A stretch of DNA of 9,195 nt from JACCXJ01 sp052387115 (lineage in GTDB: Bacteria > Pseudomonadota > Gammaproteobacteria > JACCXJ01): NCBI GenBank assembly GCA_052387115.1, contig JBQTJM010000278.1:1-9195 (forward strand), given 5' to 3'. Shown in pieces: positions 1-5,926 of this stretch. Position numbers and translations under genes: made by a program. The notes under the pieces were generated by a model, which was not told where the DNA came from, did not search any database, and saw only the letters and a program-made list of their open reading frames with translations. Each line of letters opens with the position of its first letter. Position 1 is the first letter of the stretch.

Positions 1-399
1 GACGCCTTCGAGGAACATTGCGAAGGTGAAGAGCAAGGTGATGACCAGAGCGCTGGCCCCGTAGTCCATGCGGCCGTTCCGAACAAACATGTAGACGATC
101 TGGATGGCGATGAACAGGCCGACCCAGTGGAACAGTCGCTCGCGCAGGACCGTGGTCCATTGGACCACTTGACCGCGCAGCCGCACCCATTGTGAAAAGA
201 GGATGACCGCCGCGAACACCGGGACCATCAAGAGCCAGTAGAAGCGGCTGACCGCGGGAGATATGTTGGTGATGGCCATACCGATATAGGACAACCCGAC
301 CAACCCACCCAAGACGAGGGCATCGTTGAAGTGGGGGAACACATCGAACCTGTCCGCAAGCGCCTTGAGCTTCTCGTTCAAAACAGCGAGACCCGCCAT
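1..399 (-). CDS. Partial multi-pass membrane protein, unrecognised
   Basis: The reading frame is open for 133 codons from ATG at 399 to the left edge of the window, so the C-terminus is missing. A good ribosome binding site (GGAGGA, about 8 bases before the ATG) fixes the start. The first 26 residues are hydrophilic (MAGLAVLNEKLKALADRFDV...). Hydrophobic stretches follow at about residues 27-45, 53-70, 91-106 and 115-132, giving four probable membrane segments, with a basic loop at about 72-88 (WVRLRGQVVQW...RER). There is no cleavable signal peptide. I do not recognise the family and give no function. It is transcribed leftwards, away from everything else in the window. Confidence 0.75.
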   Translation of the reverse strand, partial: MAGLAVLNEKLKALADRFDVFPHFNDALVLGGLVGLSYIGMAITNISPAVSRFYWLLMVPVFAAVILFSQWVRLRGQVVQWTTVLRERLFHWVGLFIAIQIVYMFVRNGRMDYGASALVITLLFTFAMFLEGV

Positions 400-810
400 G
401 ATTAAATCCTCCGGTACCGGAAACGATTGGAGTCGCTATGACGCCCCTACCGCAAGGTCCAACGGTACTCCTCACTGCAACCCCGGTAGGAGCTGGCGCG
501 AATCGAGGAATGCGAAAGGGCGCCCATAAGCCCCGCACGCGTAATCGGACCGCCTCCCCGGCACGCTTCTTCGAATCATATACCGTAAGCGAAGCCGCGA
601 CAACCCAGGCCAGTTTACGTGCTCTCTACACACCAGCCGCTAAGACTTGACATCCCCATAGGCTGATCAGTGGACGTCACGGCGTCGGGTTTCCGGAATG
701 GACCATCTTCGCCGGCCTCAACATAACCCTCGGGAAGTGAAATGCTGGCAGTGTCGAGTCATACCGGGGGTTATTGGTGCTGCGAGGGTGCTCGACAGCT
801 TGTCCTGCGG
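400..810. other. Gene-poor gap upstream of the membrane protein gene
   Basis: This 411-base stretch lies between the start of the left membrane protein gene and the end of vapC. Frames here are short and lack convincing start sites. It should hold the promoter of the leftward membrane gene, but I cannot pick one with confidence. A TTGACA at 647-652 has no convincing -10 box at the right distance. The only coding-like signal is a possible outer-membrane-protein tail just before 740, listed separately. Confidence 0.5.
660..740 (+). pseudogene. Possible C-terminal remnant of an outer-membrane beta-barrel protein
   Basis: The frame ending in TGA at 738-740 reads ...GVGFPEWTIFAGLNITLGK. This alternates polar and hydrophobic residues like the last strand of an outer-membrane beta barrel, and the PEWT.FAG.N..LG pattern resembles the tails of proteobacterial porin-like proteins. 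The frame is closed by a stop at 648-650, so at most 29 codons remain and there is no start site. I read it as a gene tail left after deletion. Chance resemblance in such a short stretch is possible. Confidence 0.3.
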
Positions 811-1242
811 CTAGAGAGGGTCGACCACTTCGAGGAACGAGAACCGGTGGAAATCCGCATCACGTGTGCAGATCCGTCGGATCCCATGCTCACGCATGAG
901 GACCGCAGTGTGCGCGTCGTGAAGCACGTTGCCCGCCAGATGAGGAAGCTCAGCGATGACCTGCTCGGCAACCTGGGCGTGTCGCTGCGTGGGAACAAGG
1001 ACGCCGAGGCCGGGCGCGGCAAGAAGCGCCGACACGAATCCCCAGGCTTCCGGCGCGCCCCACGGGCGTCTCATCACCCGCGGATGGGTCGTGACGCGCA
1101 GGAATTCATACAGGATCGCCCAGGTAGTGTACCAGGCATCCGCGCGAGCCCGCTGGCGCTCCAGCCAATCGTACGAGACCGCATGATACGGCGAGTCTGC
1201 GTCGGCAGCGTAGACCAGTATGTTGGTGTCGACGACAAGCAC
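811..1242 (-). CDS. vapC: VapC-type PIN-domain ribonuclease toxin
   Basis: This 143-residue protein is of normal length for a VapC toxin, a Mg-dependent RNase that stops translation by cutting specific RNAs. The PIN-domain acidic residues are all in place: D5 in the opening VDTNILVYA motif, E46 in the middle helix (YEFLRV), D109 in LHDAHTA, and D128/D130 in TRDADF near the end. It starts with GTG. Its first base is the last base of the vapB stop codon (TAGTG), so the two genes are translationally coupled and toxin is made together with antitoxin. No residue needed for catalysis appears to be missing, so the toxin is probably active. The RNA target cannot be told from the sequence. Confidence 0.9.
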   Translation of the reverse strand: MLVVDTNILVYAADADSPYHAVSYDWLERQRARADAWYTTWAILYEFLRVTTHPRVMRRPWGAPEAWGFVSALLAAPGLGVLVPTQRHAQVAEQVIAELPHLAGNVLHDAHTAVLMREHGIRRICTRDADFHRFSFLEVVDPL

Positions 1243-1469
1243 TATCGCCCTTCCATCGCCTGGTACAGCGCGTCTCGATCCGCGATATCGACCAGCGTGC
1301 CGTCGCTGTGGAAGGTCGGCAGGGGCGGGAGGTCCGTCCGCTGCCTCTGGGATCGGAACAGGCCGCGCAACGCCGTCTCCACGAGCTCCGACATCGTCCG
1401 TCCCTGGCGTGTCGCCTCGCGCTTGAGTTGCGCCATGACCGTGTCGTCGATGTTGAGAGTAGTTTTCAT
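1242..1469 (-). CDS. vapB: VapB-type ribbon-helix-helix antitoxin
   Basis: This 75-residue protein opens with MKTTLNIDD, the DNA-contacting strand of a ribbon-helix-helix fold. Two helices follow, about residues 8-21 (DTVMAQLKREATRQG) and 25-39 (TMSELVETALRGLFR). The tail, about 45-75, should wrap around and block the VapC active site. I chose ATG at 1469 because homologous sequence begins exactly there. Another ATG lies at 1481 and more codons are open upstream, but those run through the promoter. No Shine-Dalgarno sequence precedes 1469. With the predicted promoter, transcription would start at about this codon, so the mRNA may be leaderless. VapB is expected to repress its own operon, alone and with VapC, at the palindrome on its start. 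Confidence 0.88.
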   Translation of the reverse strand: MKTTLNIDDTVMAQLKREATRQGRTMSELVETALRGLFRSQRQRTDLPPLPTFHSDGTLVDIADRDALYQAMEGR

Positions 1470-1483
1470 ATGGAAAACCATAT
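1468..1483. promoter_or_regulatory. Operator palindrome over the vapB start
   Basis: ATATGG-AAAA-CCATAT is a perfect inverted repeat with 6-bp arms and a 4-bp centre. It overlaps the vapB start codon and the -10 box. Position and shape fit an autoregulatory site for the ribbon-helix-helix VapB dimer. Confidence 0.6.
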
Positions 1484-1505
1484 CAGCGGTATGGCCGTAT
1501 GTCAA
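1477..1505 (-). promoter_or_regulatory. vapBC promoter
   Basis: On the minus strand TTGACA (1505-1500), a perfect -35 box, is followed after 17 bases by TATGGT (1482-1477), a fair -10 box. The expected transcription start is near 1470, directly at the vapB ATG. The -10 lies inside the operator palindrome, so bound antitoxin would block RNA polymerase. Confidence 0.6.
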
Positions 1506-1633
1506 GTGAGGTGAGCAGCCCGCGCATGCAAGGGAATCCCCGGCAACTGTTCGGCGCAACGACCCTCGACAAGGAAGTCAAGGCGTTCCTTGATCAGACT
1601 TGGAAACCAAGTGACGTCGAGAGGATGTACTAG
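1499..1633 (+). CDS. Small 44-residue ORF, unknown; possibly a gene remnant
   Basis: An open frame from ATG 1499 to TAG 1631-1633 encodes 44 residues. A shorter start is ATG 1526. The second half has a protein-like composition (FGATTLDKEVKAFLDQTW, then KPSDVERMY), predicted to be an amphipathic helix followed by a short turn. It diverges from vapBC, and its start overlaps the vapB -35 region. There is no good ribosome binding site. It ends eight bases before the palindromic element at 1641. It could be a real small protein, or the N-terminal stub of a longer gene whose remainder was lost. I do not recognise it. Confidence 0.25.
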   Translation: MSSEVSSPRMQGNPRQLFGATTLDKEVKAFLDQTWKPSDVERMY

Positions 1634-1640
1634 ACGTACG

Positions 1641-1744
1641 TATACTGGCCACGGTCGTAAATCGCCTTTTTAGATCCCCTACCTCCGGGAGAGGGCTAGG
1701 GTGAGGGGATCAAATAAAGGGCGATTGTGACCGTGCGTGGTATA
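1641..1744. repeat. 104-bp near-palindromic MITE/REP-like element
   Basis: The two ends mirror each other through most of the element. The left side reads TATAC..., ACGGTC (1651-1656), AATCGCC (1660-1666), TTT and GATCCCCT (1673-1680). The right side gives the complements AGGGGATC (1704-1711), AAAGGGCGATT (1716-1726), GACCGT (1729-1734) and GTATA (1740-1744). The centre carries the CCTCACCC/CTCTCCC motif of a very common dispersed proteobacterial repeat. The whole would fold into one long imperfect hairpin. It has no coding capacity and looks like a non-autonomous mobile element or a REP-type repeat. Confidence 0.65.
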
Positions 1745-1767
1745 GCCCATGAGGGAAGGCGCCATTG

Positions 1768-1804
1768 CAGTCCGCGGAAACGAGCGTAGTCCCCAGCCGG
1801 ACTG
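1768..1804 (+). repeat. Inverted repeat in the stretch before the sulfatase gene
   Basis: CAGTCCG (1768-1774) and CGGACTG (1798-1804) are perfect 7-bp arms around a 23-base loop. It lies upstream of the predicted sulfatase promoter, so it could be a protein-binding site or part of a folded RNA. Nothing else supports a function. Confidence 0.25.
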
Positions 1805-1912
1805 AAGGCCGTGAGACACTCGTCGCCCGGCCTGTTTCGGCACTTTCGGCACGCGCGAGATGATCGCCCGATGCGAACTGCTGAAAGCGGCGTGGAAAAA
1901 AGGGTTACACGT

Positions 1913-1942
1913 TTGTTGTCGAGCACCACACTGGTGTAAGAT
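1913..1942 (+). promoter_or_regulatory. Probable promoter of the arylsulfatase gene
   Basis: TTGTTG (1913-1918), an 18-base spacer and TAAGAT (1937-1942) form a plausible sigma-70 promoter. The start would fall near 1949, giving a leader of about 28 bases that contains the ribosome binding site. The -35 box is weak. Confidence 0.4.
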
Positions 1943-1976
1943 CACTGGCGCAATTCAAGCGCGGGAGGACAAGTCA

Positions 1977-3569
1977 ATGATCGTACGTGTGATACGACAC
2001 CTTGTGGCTTTGTTGCTGTTCCCGTTGACGGTGGTCACCGTCTGCCACGCCCAACCGCAAGCCGGGGCACAGCCGAACATCCTGGTCATCTTCGGCGACG
2101 ACATCGGCCAGTCGAACATCAGCGCCTATACCCACGGCCTAGTGGGCTACAAGACGCCCAACATCGACCGCATCGCCAAGGAAGGCCTGATGTTCACCGA
2201 CTACTACGCCGAGAACAGCTGTACCGCCGGGCGTTCGACGTTCATCACAGGGCAGGCGACGCTGCGCACCGGCCTGTCCAAGGTCGGTGTGCCGGGCGCC
2301 CCGGTGGGTCTCCAGAGGGGCGACATCACGATTGCCCAGGCGCTGAAGCCGCTGGGCTACGCCACGGGGCAGTTCGGCAAGAATCACCTCGGCGACAAGG
2401 ACGAATATCTCCCTACCGCGCACGGCTTCGACGAGTTCTTCGGCAACCTCTACCACCTCAACGCGGAAGAGGAACCGGAGCGGCCCTACTGGCCCAAGGA
2501 CGACCCCGCCTTCGTCAAGGCCACGTCGCCGCGCGGCGTGATCCATTCCTTCGCCGACGGCAAGATCGAGGACACCGGCGCGCTGAACACCAAGCGCATG
2601 GAGACCATCGACGACGAAACCACCGCCGCCGCCCAGGCCTTCATCAAGAAGCAGGTCGAAGCCGACAAGCCGTTCTTCGTGTGGATGAACGCCACCCGCA
2701 TGCACCTGTTCACCCACGTCCGCGAGTCGATGCAGGGCCAGAGCGGCATGCCCGGTAACGATTACGCCGACGGCATGCTCGAACACGACGGTGACGTCGG
2801 CAAGCTGCTGAAGACCTTGGACGACCTGAAGATCACCGACAACACCATTGTCGTCTACACCACCGACAACGGCCCGAACCAGTTCTCCTGGCCGGATGCG
2901 GCGACCACACCGTTCCGCAACGAGAAGAACTCCAACTGGGAAGGCGCCTTCCGCGTCCCGGCGATGATCCGCTGGCCCGGCAAGATCAAGCCGGGCGAGG
3001 TCTCCAACGAGATGTTCTCCGGCCTCGACTGGTTCCCGACCCTGCTGGCCGCCGCCGGCGATACCGAGGTCAAGGACAAGTTGCTCAAGGGCTGGGCACC
3101 GACCTCCGGCGGGACCAGCTTCAAGGTCCACCTCGATGGCTACAACCAGCTGGACTATCTGTTGGGCAAACAGCCGAAGAGCGCGCGTGACGAGTTCTAC
3201 TACTTCAACGACGACGGCGAACTGGTCTCGATGCGTTTCGGCAACTGGAAAGCGGTGTTCTGCGAGCAGCGCGCACCGGGCGGCTTCGCGGTCTGGAGCA
3301 ACCCCTTCACCTGCCTTCGGGTACCGAAGATCTTCAACCTGCGGATGGATCCCTTCGAGCGTGCCGATGTGGTCTCCGACCAGTACTACGACTGGATGAC
3401 CAAGAACGCCTATCTGGCAGGCGTCGCGACCATGAAGGCCGCAGCCTTCCTGGAGACCTTCGTGGCCTATCCGCCGAGCCAGCGGCCAGCGAGCTTCAGC
3501 ATCGACCAGGTCCGTGCGAGGGTGGACAAGAAGATCGACGAGTCCTTCAGGAAGCGCGGTTTGGAATAA
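1977..3569 (+). CDS. Exported arylsulfatase (formylglycine-dependent)
   Basis: This 530-residue protein hydrolyses sulfate esters. Residues 1-25 form a Sec signal peptide (hydrophobic core about 8-22, cleavage after VCHA), so it acts in the periplasm or outside the cell. It has no twin-arginine motif. Sulfatase landmarks appear in order: metal ligands D41-D42 in FGDDIG, the modification motif CTAGR with C82 as the residue turned into formylglycine and R86 behind it, GKNHLG (K135, H137), H243, TTDNG with metal ligands D297-N298, and K317 followed by WEG. The C-terminal subdomain (about 400-530) appears complete. The ATG at 1977 has GGAGG eight bases upstream and begins the signal peptide. The same frame is open back to 1860, but nothing supports starting there. 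The enzyme should need the FGE encoded at 4861-5904. The natural substrate cannot be named. Confidence 0.93.
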   Translation: MIVRVIRHLVALLLFPLTVVTVCHAQPQAGAQPNILVIFGDDIGQSNISAYTHGLVGYKTPNIDRIAKEGLMFTDYYAENSCTAGRSTFITGQATLRTGLSKVGVPGAPVGLQRGDITIAQALKPLGYATGQFGKNHLGDKDEYLPTAHGFDEFFGNLYHLNAEEEPERPYWPKDDPAFVKATSPRGVIHSFADGKIEDTGALNTKRMETIDDETTAAAQAFIKKQVEADKPFFVWMNATRMHLFTHVRESMQGQSGMPGNDYADGMLEHDGDVGKLLKTLDDLKITDNTIVVYTTDNGPNQFSWPDAATTPFRNEKNSNWEGAFRVPAMIRWPGKIKPGEVSNEMFSGLDWFPTLLAAAGDTEVKDKLLKGWAPTSGGTSFKVHLDGYNQLDYLLGKQPKSARDEFYYFNDDGELVSMRFGNWKAVFCEQRAPGGFAVWSNPFTCLRVPKIFNLRMDPFERADVVSDQYYDWMTKNAYLAGVATMKAAAFLETFVAYPPSQRPASFSIDQVRARVDKKIDESFRKRGLE

Positions 3570-3586
3570 GCGGTGCCTCGCCGTGC

Positions 3587-3614
3587 AGCCTGCCGGCCCT
3601 TGGACCGGCAGGCT
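3587..3614 (+). terminator. Hairpin terminator after the sulfatase gene
   Basis: A perfect 10-bp GC-rich stem (AGCCTGCCGG / CCGGCAGGCT) with an 8-base loop lies 18 bases after the sulfatase stop codon. The tail (TGTACTTCC) is only moderately T-rich, so termination may be partial. Confidence 0.6.
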
Positions 3615-3735
3615 TGTACTTCCCCCCGTTCTTCTCGATCCGCATACCGATGCGCCGTCGACGTGCGCTGATGACGAATCGCGACCTTCGCCAGGACGCG
3701 ATTTCGCTCGATCTCATGCCGTCGGCTACCAGCCC

Positions 3736-4595
3736 CGCCGCGGCGTGGGCACGGTGGTCGCGCTCAATACCGTGGGCGGCATCGCCGGAACGATGATGAC
3801 GGGCTTCGTGCTCGTTCCGGCGCTCGGGCTGGTGCGCGCGCTCGCGGCGCTGGCGATCGCCGCCGCGGCGATCGGCCTCTGCGCCGTGATGCGCGGTCCT
3901 GCGGTACGGCCAGCGCTGCGCCTGGGCACGCTCGCGCTCGGCGCAATCTCGATCCTTGGCGCTATCCTCGTGCCGTCGGACCGCCTGGCGAACCTGCTGC
4001 CCGGCGCACGTGGTGGATCACTCGCCTTCTACGATGAGAGCCCGGGCGGCACGGTCGCGGTGGTGGAGTCGCAGTCGGGGGACAACCGCTTCAAGTGTGG
4101 AGCACCGAGCTGCACGAGATGATGCTGGTCGGTTCCTTCGACCCGATCGAGATCGATGCGGCGTGCATCGCGGGCCGCTTCCGCCAACCCGGGGTGGCCG
4201 CGGCGTTGCGCGAGGTGGGCATCGCCTCCCCCGCCACCTTGCTCGCGACCTGGGTGACGGACCGGGCCGGCCTGGAACGTTATGTGGACGGCGCGCCTCC
4301 GGTGACGGACGACCAACCGCCCATCGAGCACGCCACCTGGGTGCGCCCGAAGGAGATCGTGCGCGTGCTGCCCAGGCTGCTCGCCCTGTGGAGCGAGCCG
4401 CCGCTTCAGGGCGCCGACGAAGCGTTCCGTAAGGCCGTAGCAGACGAGCGCGACCGCCTGGTGCGGTTCTACGGCGCGGGCCTGTATGCGTACAACGGCG
4501 AGCGCGCGGCATGGGCGCGAGATATTCGGAGTGTGGTGAGGGAAGACGGCAGCAACCCCTACTACAGGTGGTTCGTAGGCGAAGGATCGAGATGA
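3736..4595 (+). pseudogene. Membrane-type spermidine synthase pseudogene lacking its catalytic domain
   Basis: Two fragments in different frames belong to one family, the large proteobacterial spermidine synthases that fuse a membrane domain to a SpeE-like domain. The first (about 3742-4095) starts mid-gene with GVGTVVALNTVGGIAG, continues with two hydrophobic helices and ends at ...SGDNRFK. The second (4095-4595) starts at WSTELHEMMLVGSFDPIEID and runs to the natural C-terminus (YYRWFVGEG...). As I know the family, the Rossmann-fold SAM-binding aminopropyltransferase domain belongs between RFK and WSTELHEM. Here it is absent and the frame shifts at about 4095. The N-terminal membrane helices are also missing. 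The gene cannot make an active enzyme. Coding quality is still good on both sides, so the loss looks fairly recent. Confidence 0.75.
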
Positions 4596-4596
4596 C

Positions 4597-4674
4597 TACA
4601 ACGACTGTACGAGAAGGCGCACGCCCGCGGACCAGGCGATCGACCGCATCGTCGAACGCGTTGCCACTGCCTGA
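4597..4674 (+). pseudogene. Possible tail of an amino-acid dehydrogenase
   Basis: Directly after the spermidine synthase remnant, two overlapping frames read LYEKAHARG and then ADQAIDRIVERVATA, ending at TGA 4672-4674. Together they resemble the last helices of leucine/glutamate-type dehydrogenases (pattern FERA..-G.P...AADR.AEERIA), but one frameshift or small deletion is needed. The match is short and from memory, so this is a weak call. Confidence 0.18.
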
Positions 4675-4691
4675 TCTCCCGCACGGGGTTT

Positions 4692-4823
4692 GCCGCCGTA
4701 ATCGCCGATATCCATGACCTGCGCGATCACGCGATCAGGGTATTGCAGGGCTCCACCCGGTGTTTTCCACCAGATGTACTTTGCTGCAAACTGCCGCAAT
4801 ATCTCTCGATCGATCTGTCCCAT
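4692..4823 (-). pseudogene. Truncated remnant of a small conserved protein (IWWKTP...PDRVIAQVM family)
   Basis: From ATG 4823 the minus strand encodes MGQIDREILRQFAAKYIWWK and continues TPGGALQYPDRVIAQVMDIGDY. This resembles the N-terminal third of small, roughly 100-150-residue proteobacterial proteins that I recall lying beside nucleotidyltransferase (AbiEii-like) toxin genes. After about residue 44 the similarity stops. The frame continues to 4596 with unrelated sequence that overlaps, on the other strand, the possible dehydrogenase tail. No partner gene remains nearby and no ribosome binding site is visible. It starts 37 bases beyond the FGE stop codon on the same strand. Probably a nonfunctional stub. 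Confidence 0.45.
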
Positions 4824-4860
4824 CAGGAACCATACGCCCCGCGCCTGCCGCGTCCCCCTT

Positions 4861-5904
4861 TCATTTCGATCCCGGCGATCGGGCCTGGCGCGATCGTTCC
4901 CAGGTCTCCGCGGTCATCACACACCGAAACCCCAGATGGTTGGTGCCGGTGTCCGGTGCGCCCTTGCCGCGGGCGCCCGGCATGTAACGCGCGCAATACT
5001 GATCGGTGCAGAGGAAGGACCCGCCCTTGTGCACGCGCTTGCGGACGCCGGGCTCGGACGGATCGAAGCTCTCCTCCTCTCTCGGTCCCGTGGGATTGCG
5101 GACGACGGCGCCAGCCTCAGCCTGCCGCGCGTGCGTGTCCGGCCGGTACCAATCGGCGGTCCACTCCCACACGTTGCCGGCGGCGCCATAAATCCCATAG
5201 CCGTTGGGCGCGAACGCCTTGACCGGTGAGGTGGCCAGATAACCATCCTCACCGGTGTTGCGATCGGGGAAATGACCCTGAAAGGTGTTGGCCATCGCCT
5301 GGCCGGTCGGGCGGAAGCTGTCGCCCCACACGAACTTCTTGCCATCGAGCCCGCCGCGCGCGGCACGCTCCCATTCGGCCTCGGTCGGCAGGCGCTTGTC
5401 CGCCCACTTCGCATAAACCTCGGCATCCTCGTAGGCGATATGCACGACCGGATGGTCGAGGCGCACCTCGATCGAGCTTGCTGCAGCCTCGGGATGGCGC
5501 CAGTCGGCACCGCGCGCATAGCTCCACCAGCGGAAATGGTCGTCGAGCGCCACCTCGTGTTCGGGCGGTGAGAACACCACCGAGCCCGCGAACAGCATCT
5601 CGGGCCGCGCGCCAGGGTAGTCCTCGGCCCGCGGCACGCGCTCGGCCACGGTGCGGTAACCCGTGGCCCGCACGAACTCGGCGAACTGTGCGTTGGTGAT
5701 TTCGGTCTCGTCGATCCAGAAGGCGTCGACCGCCACCCGATGCACCGGCTGCGCATCGCGGAACACGGGCTCGTCCGATCCCATGTCGAACTCGCCCCCG
5801 GGGACGAAGACCATGCCGGCAGGGCCCTCGCCCGGGCTGCCCGCGGCGAGCGGGACAGGCGCAAGGCCGAGGACCAACACCGCTGCCACACGGGCGCGAC
5901 CCAT
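4861..5904 (-). CDS. Formylglycine-generating enzyme (sulfatase-modifying factor), exported
   Basis: This 347-residue enzyme oxidises the Cys of a sulfatase CXAXR/CXPXR motif to Ca-formylglycine using O2 and copper. The FGE-sulfatase fold runs from about residue 30 (MVFVPGGEFDMGS) to 330. Family motifs follow in order: PVHRVAVDAFWIDETEITNA, LPTEAEWERAARGG (172-185), WGD, GNVWEWTADWY (243-253) and GGSFLCTDQYCARY. C299 and C304, four residues apart, match the catalytic Cys pair of true FGE, and NHLGFRC follows (C328). This separates it from catalytically inactive SUMF-like relatives. Residues 1-21 form a Sec signal peptide (core VAAVLVLGLAP, cleavage after LAA). The in-frame stop just upstream leaves ATG 5904 as the only sensible start, although its ribosome binding site is weak. 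It lies 22 bases after the Arg-rich protein gene, probably in one operon. Its likely client is the arylsulfatase at 1977-3569. Confidence 0.92.
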   Translation of the reverse strand: MGRARVAAVLVLGLAPVPLAAGSPGEGPAGMVFVPGGEFDMGSDEPVFRDAQPVHRVAVDAFWIDETEITNAQFAEFVRATGYRTVAERVPRAEDYPGARPEMLFAGSVVFSPPEHEVALDDHFRWWSYARGADWRHPEAAASSIEVRLDHPVVHIAYEDAEVYAKWADKRLPTEAEWERAARGGLDGKKFVWGDSFRPTGQAMANTFQGHFPDRNTGEDGYLATSPVKAFAPNGYGIYGAAGNVWEWTADWYRPDTHARQAEAGAVVRNPTGPREEESFDPSEPGVRKRVHKGGSFLCTDQYCARYMPGARGKGAPDTGTNHLGFRCVMTAETWERSRQARSPGSK

Positions 5905-5926
5905 GGTGCAGATGCGAAGTTAGGTC

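Noticed and set aside
647..652. A perfect TTGACA box
   Set aside because: No convincing -10 box lies 16-18 bases downstream and no gene follows on that strand.
742..1509. A 255-codon plus-strand frame across vapBC
   Set aside because: It is antisense to two genes with clear PIN and ribbon-helix-helix motifs and has no recognisable features.
1679..1945. A minus-strand frame ending in PLTLALSRR
   Set aside because: This ending is the well-known spurious translation of the dispersed CCTCACCC/CTCTCCC repeat, not a gene.
2139..3131. A 330-codon open frame on the minus strand opposite the sulfatase gene
   Set aside because: It is the antisense shadow of a GC-rich gene. Its Val/Gly/Leu-rich composition has no motif, while the plus strand carries all sulfatase motifs.
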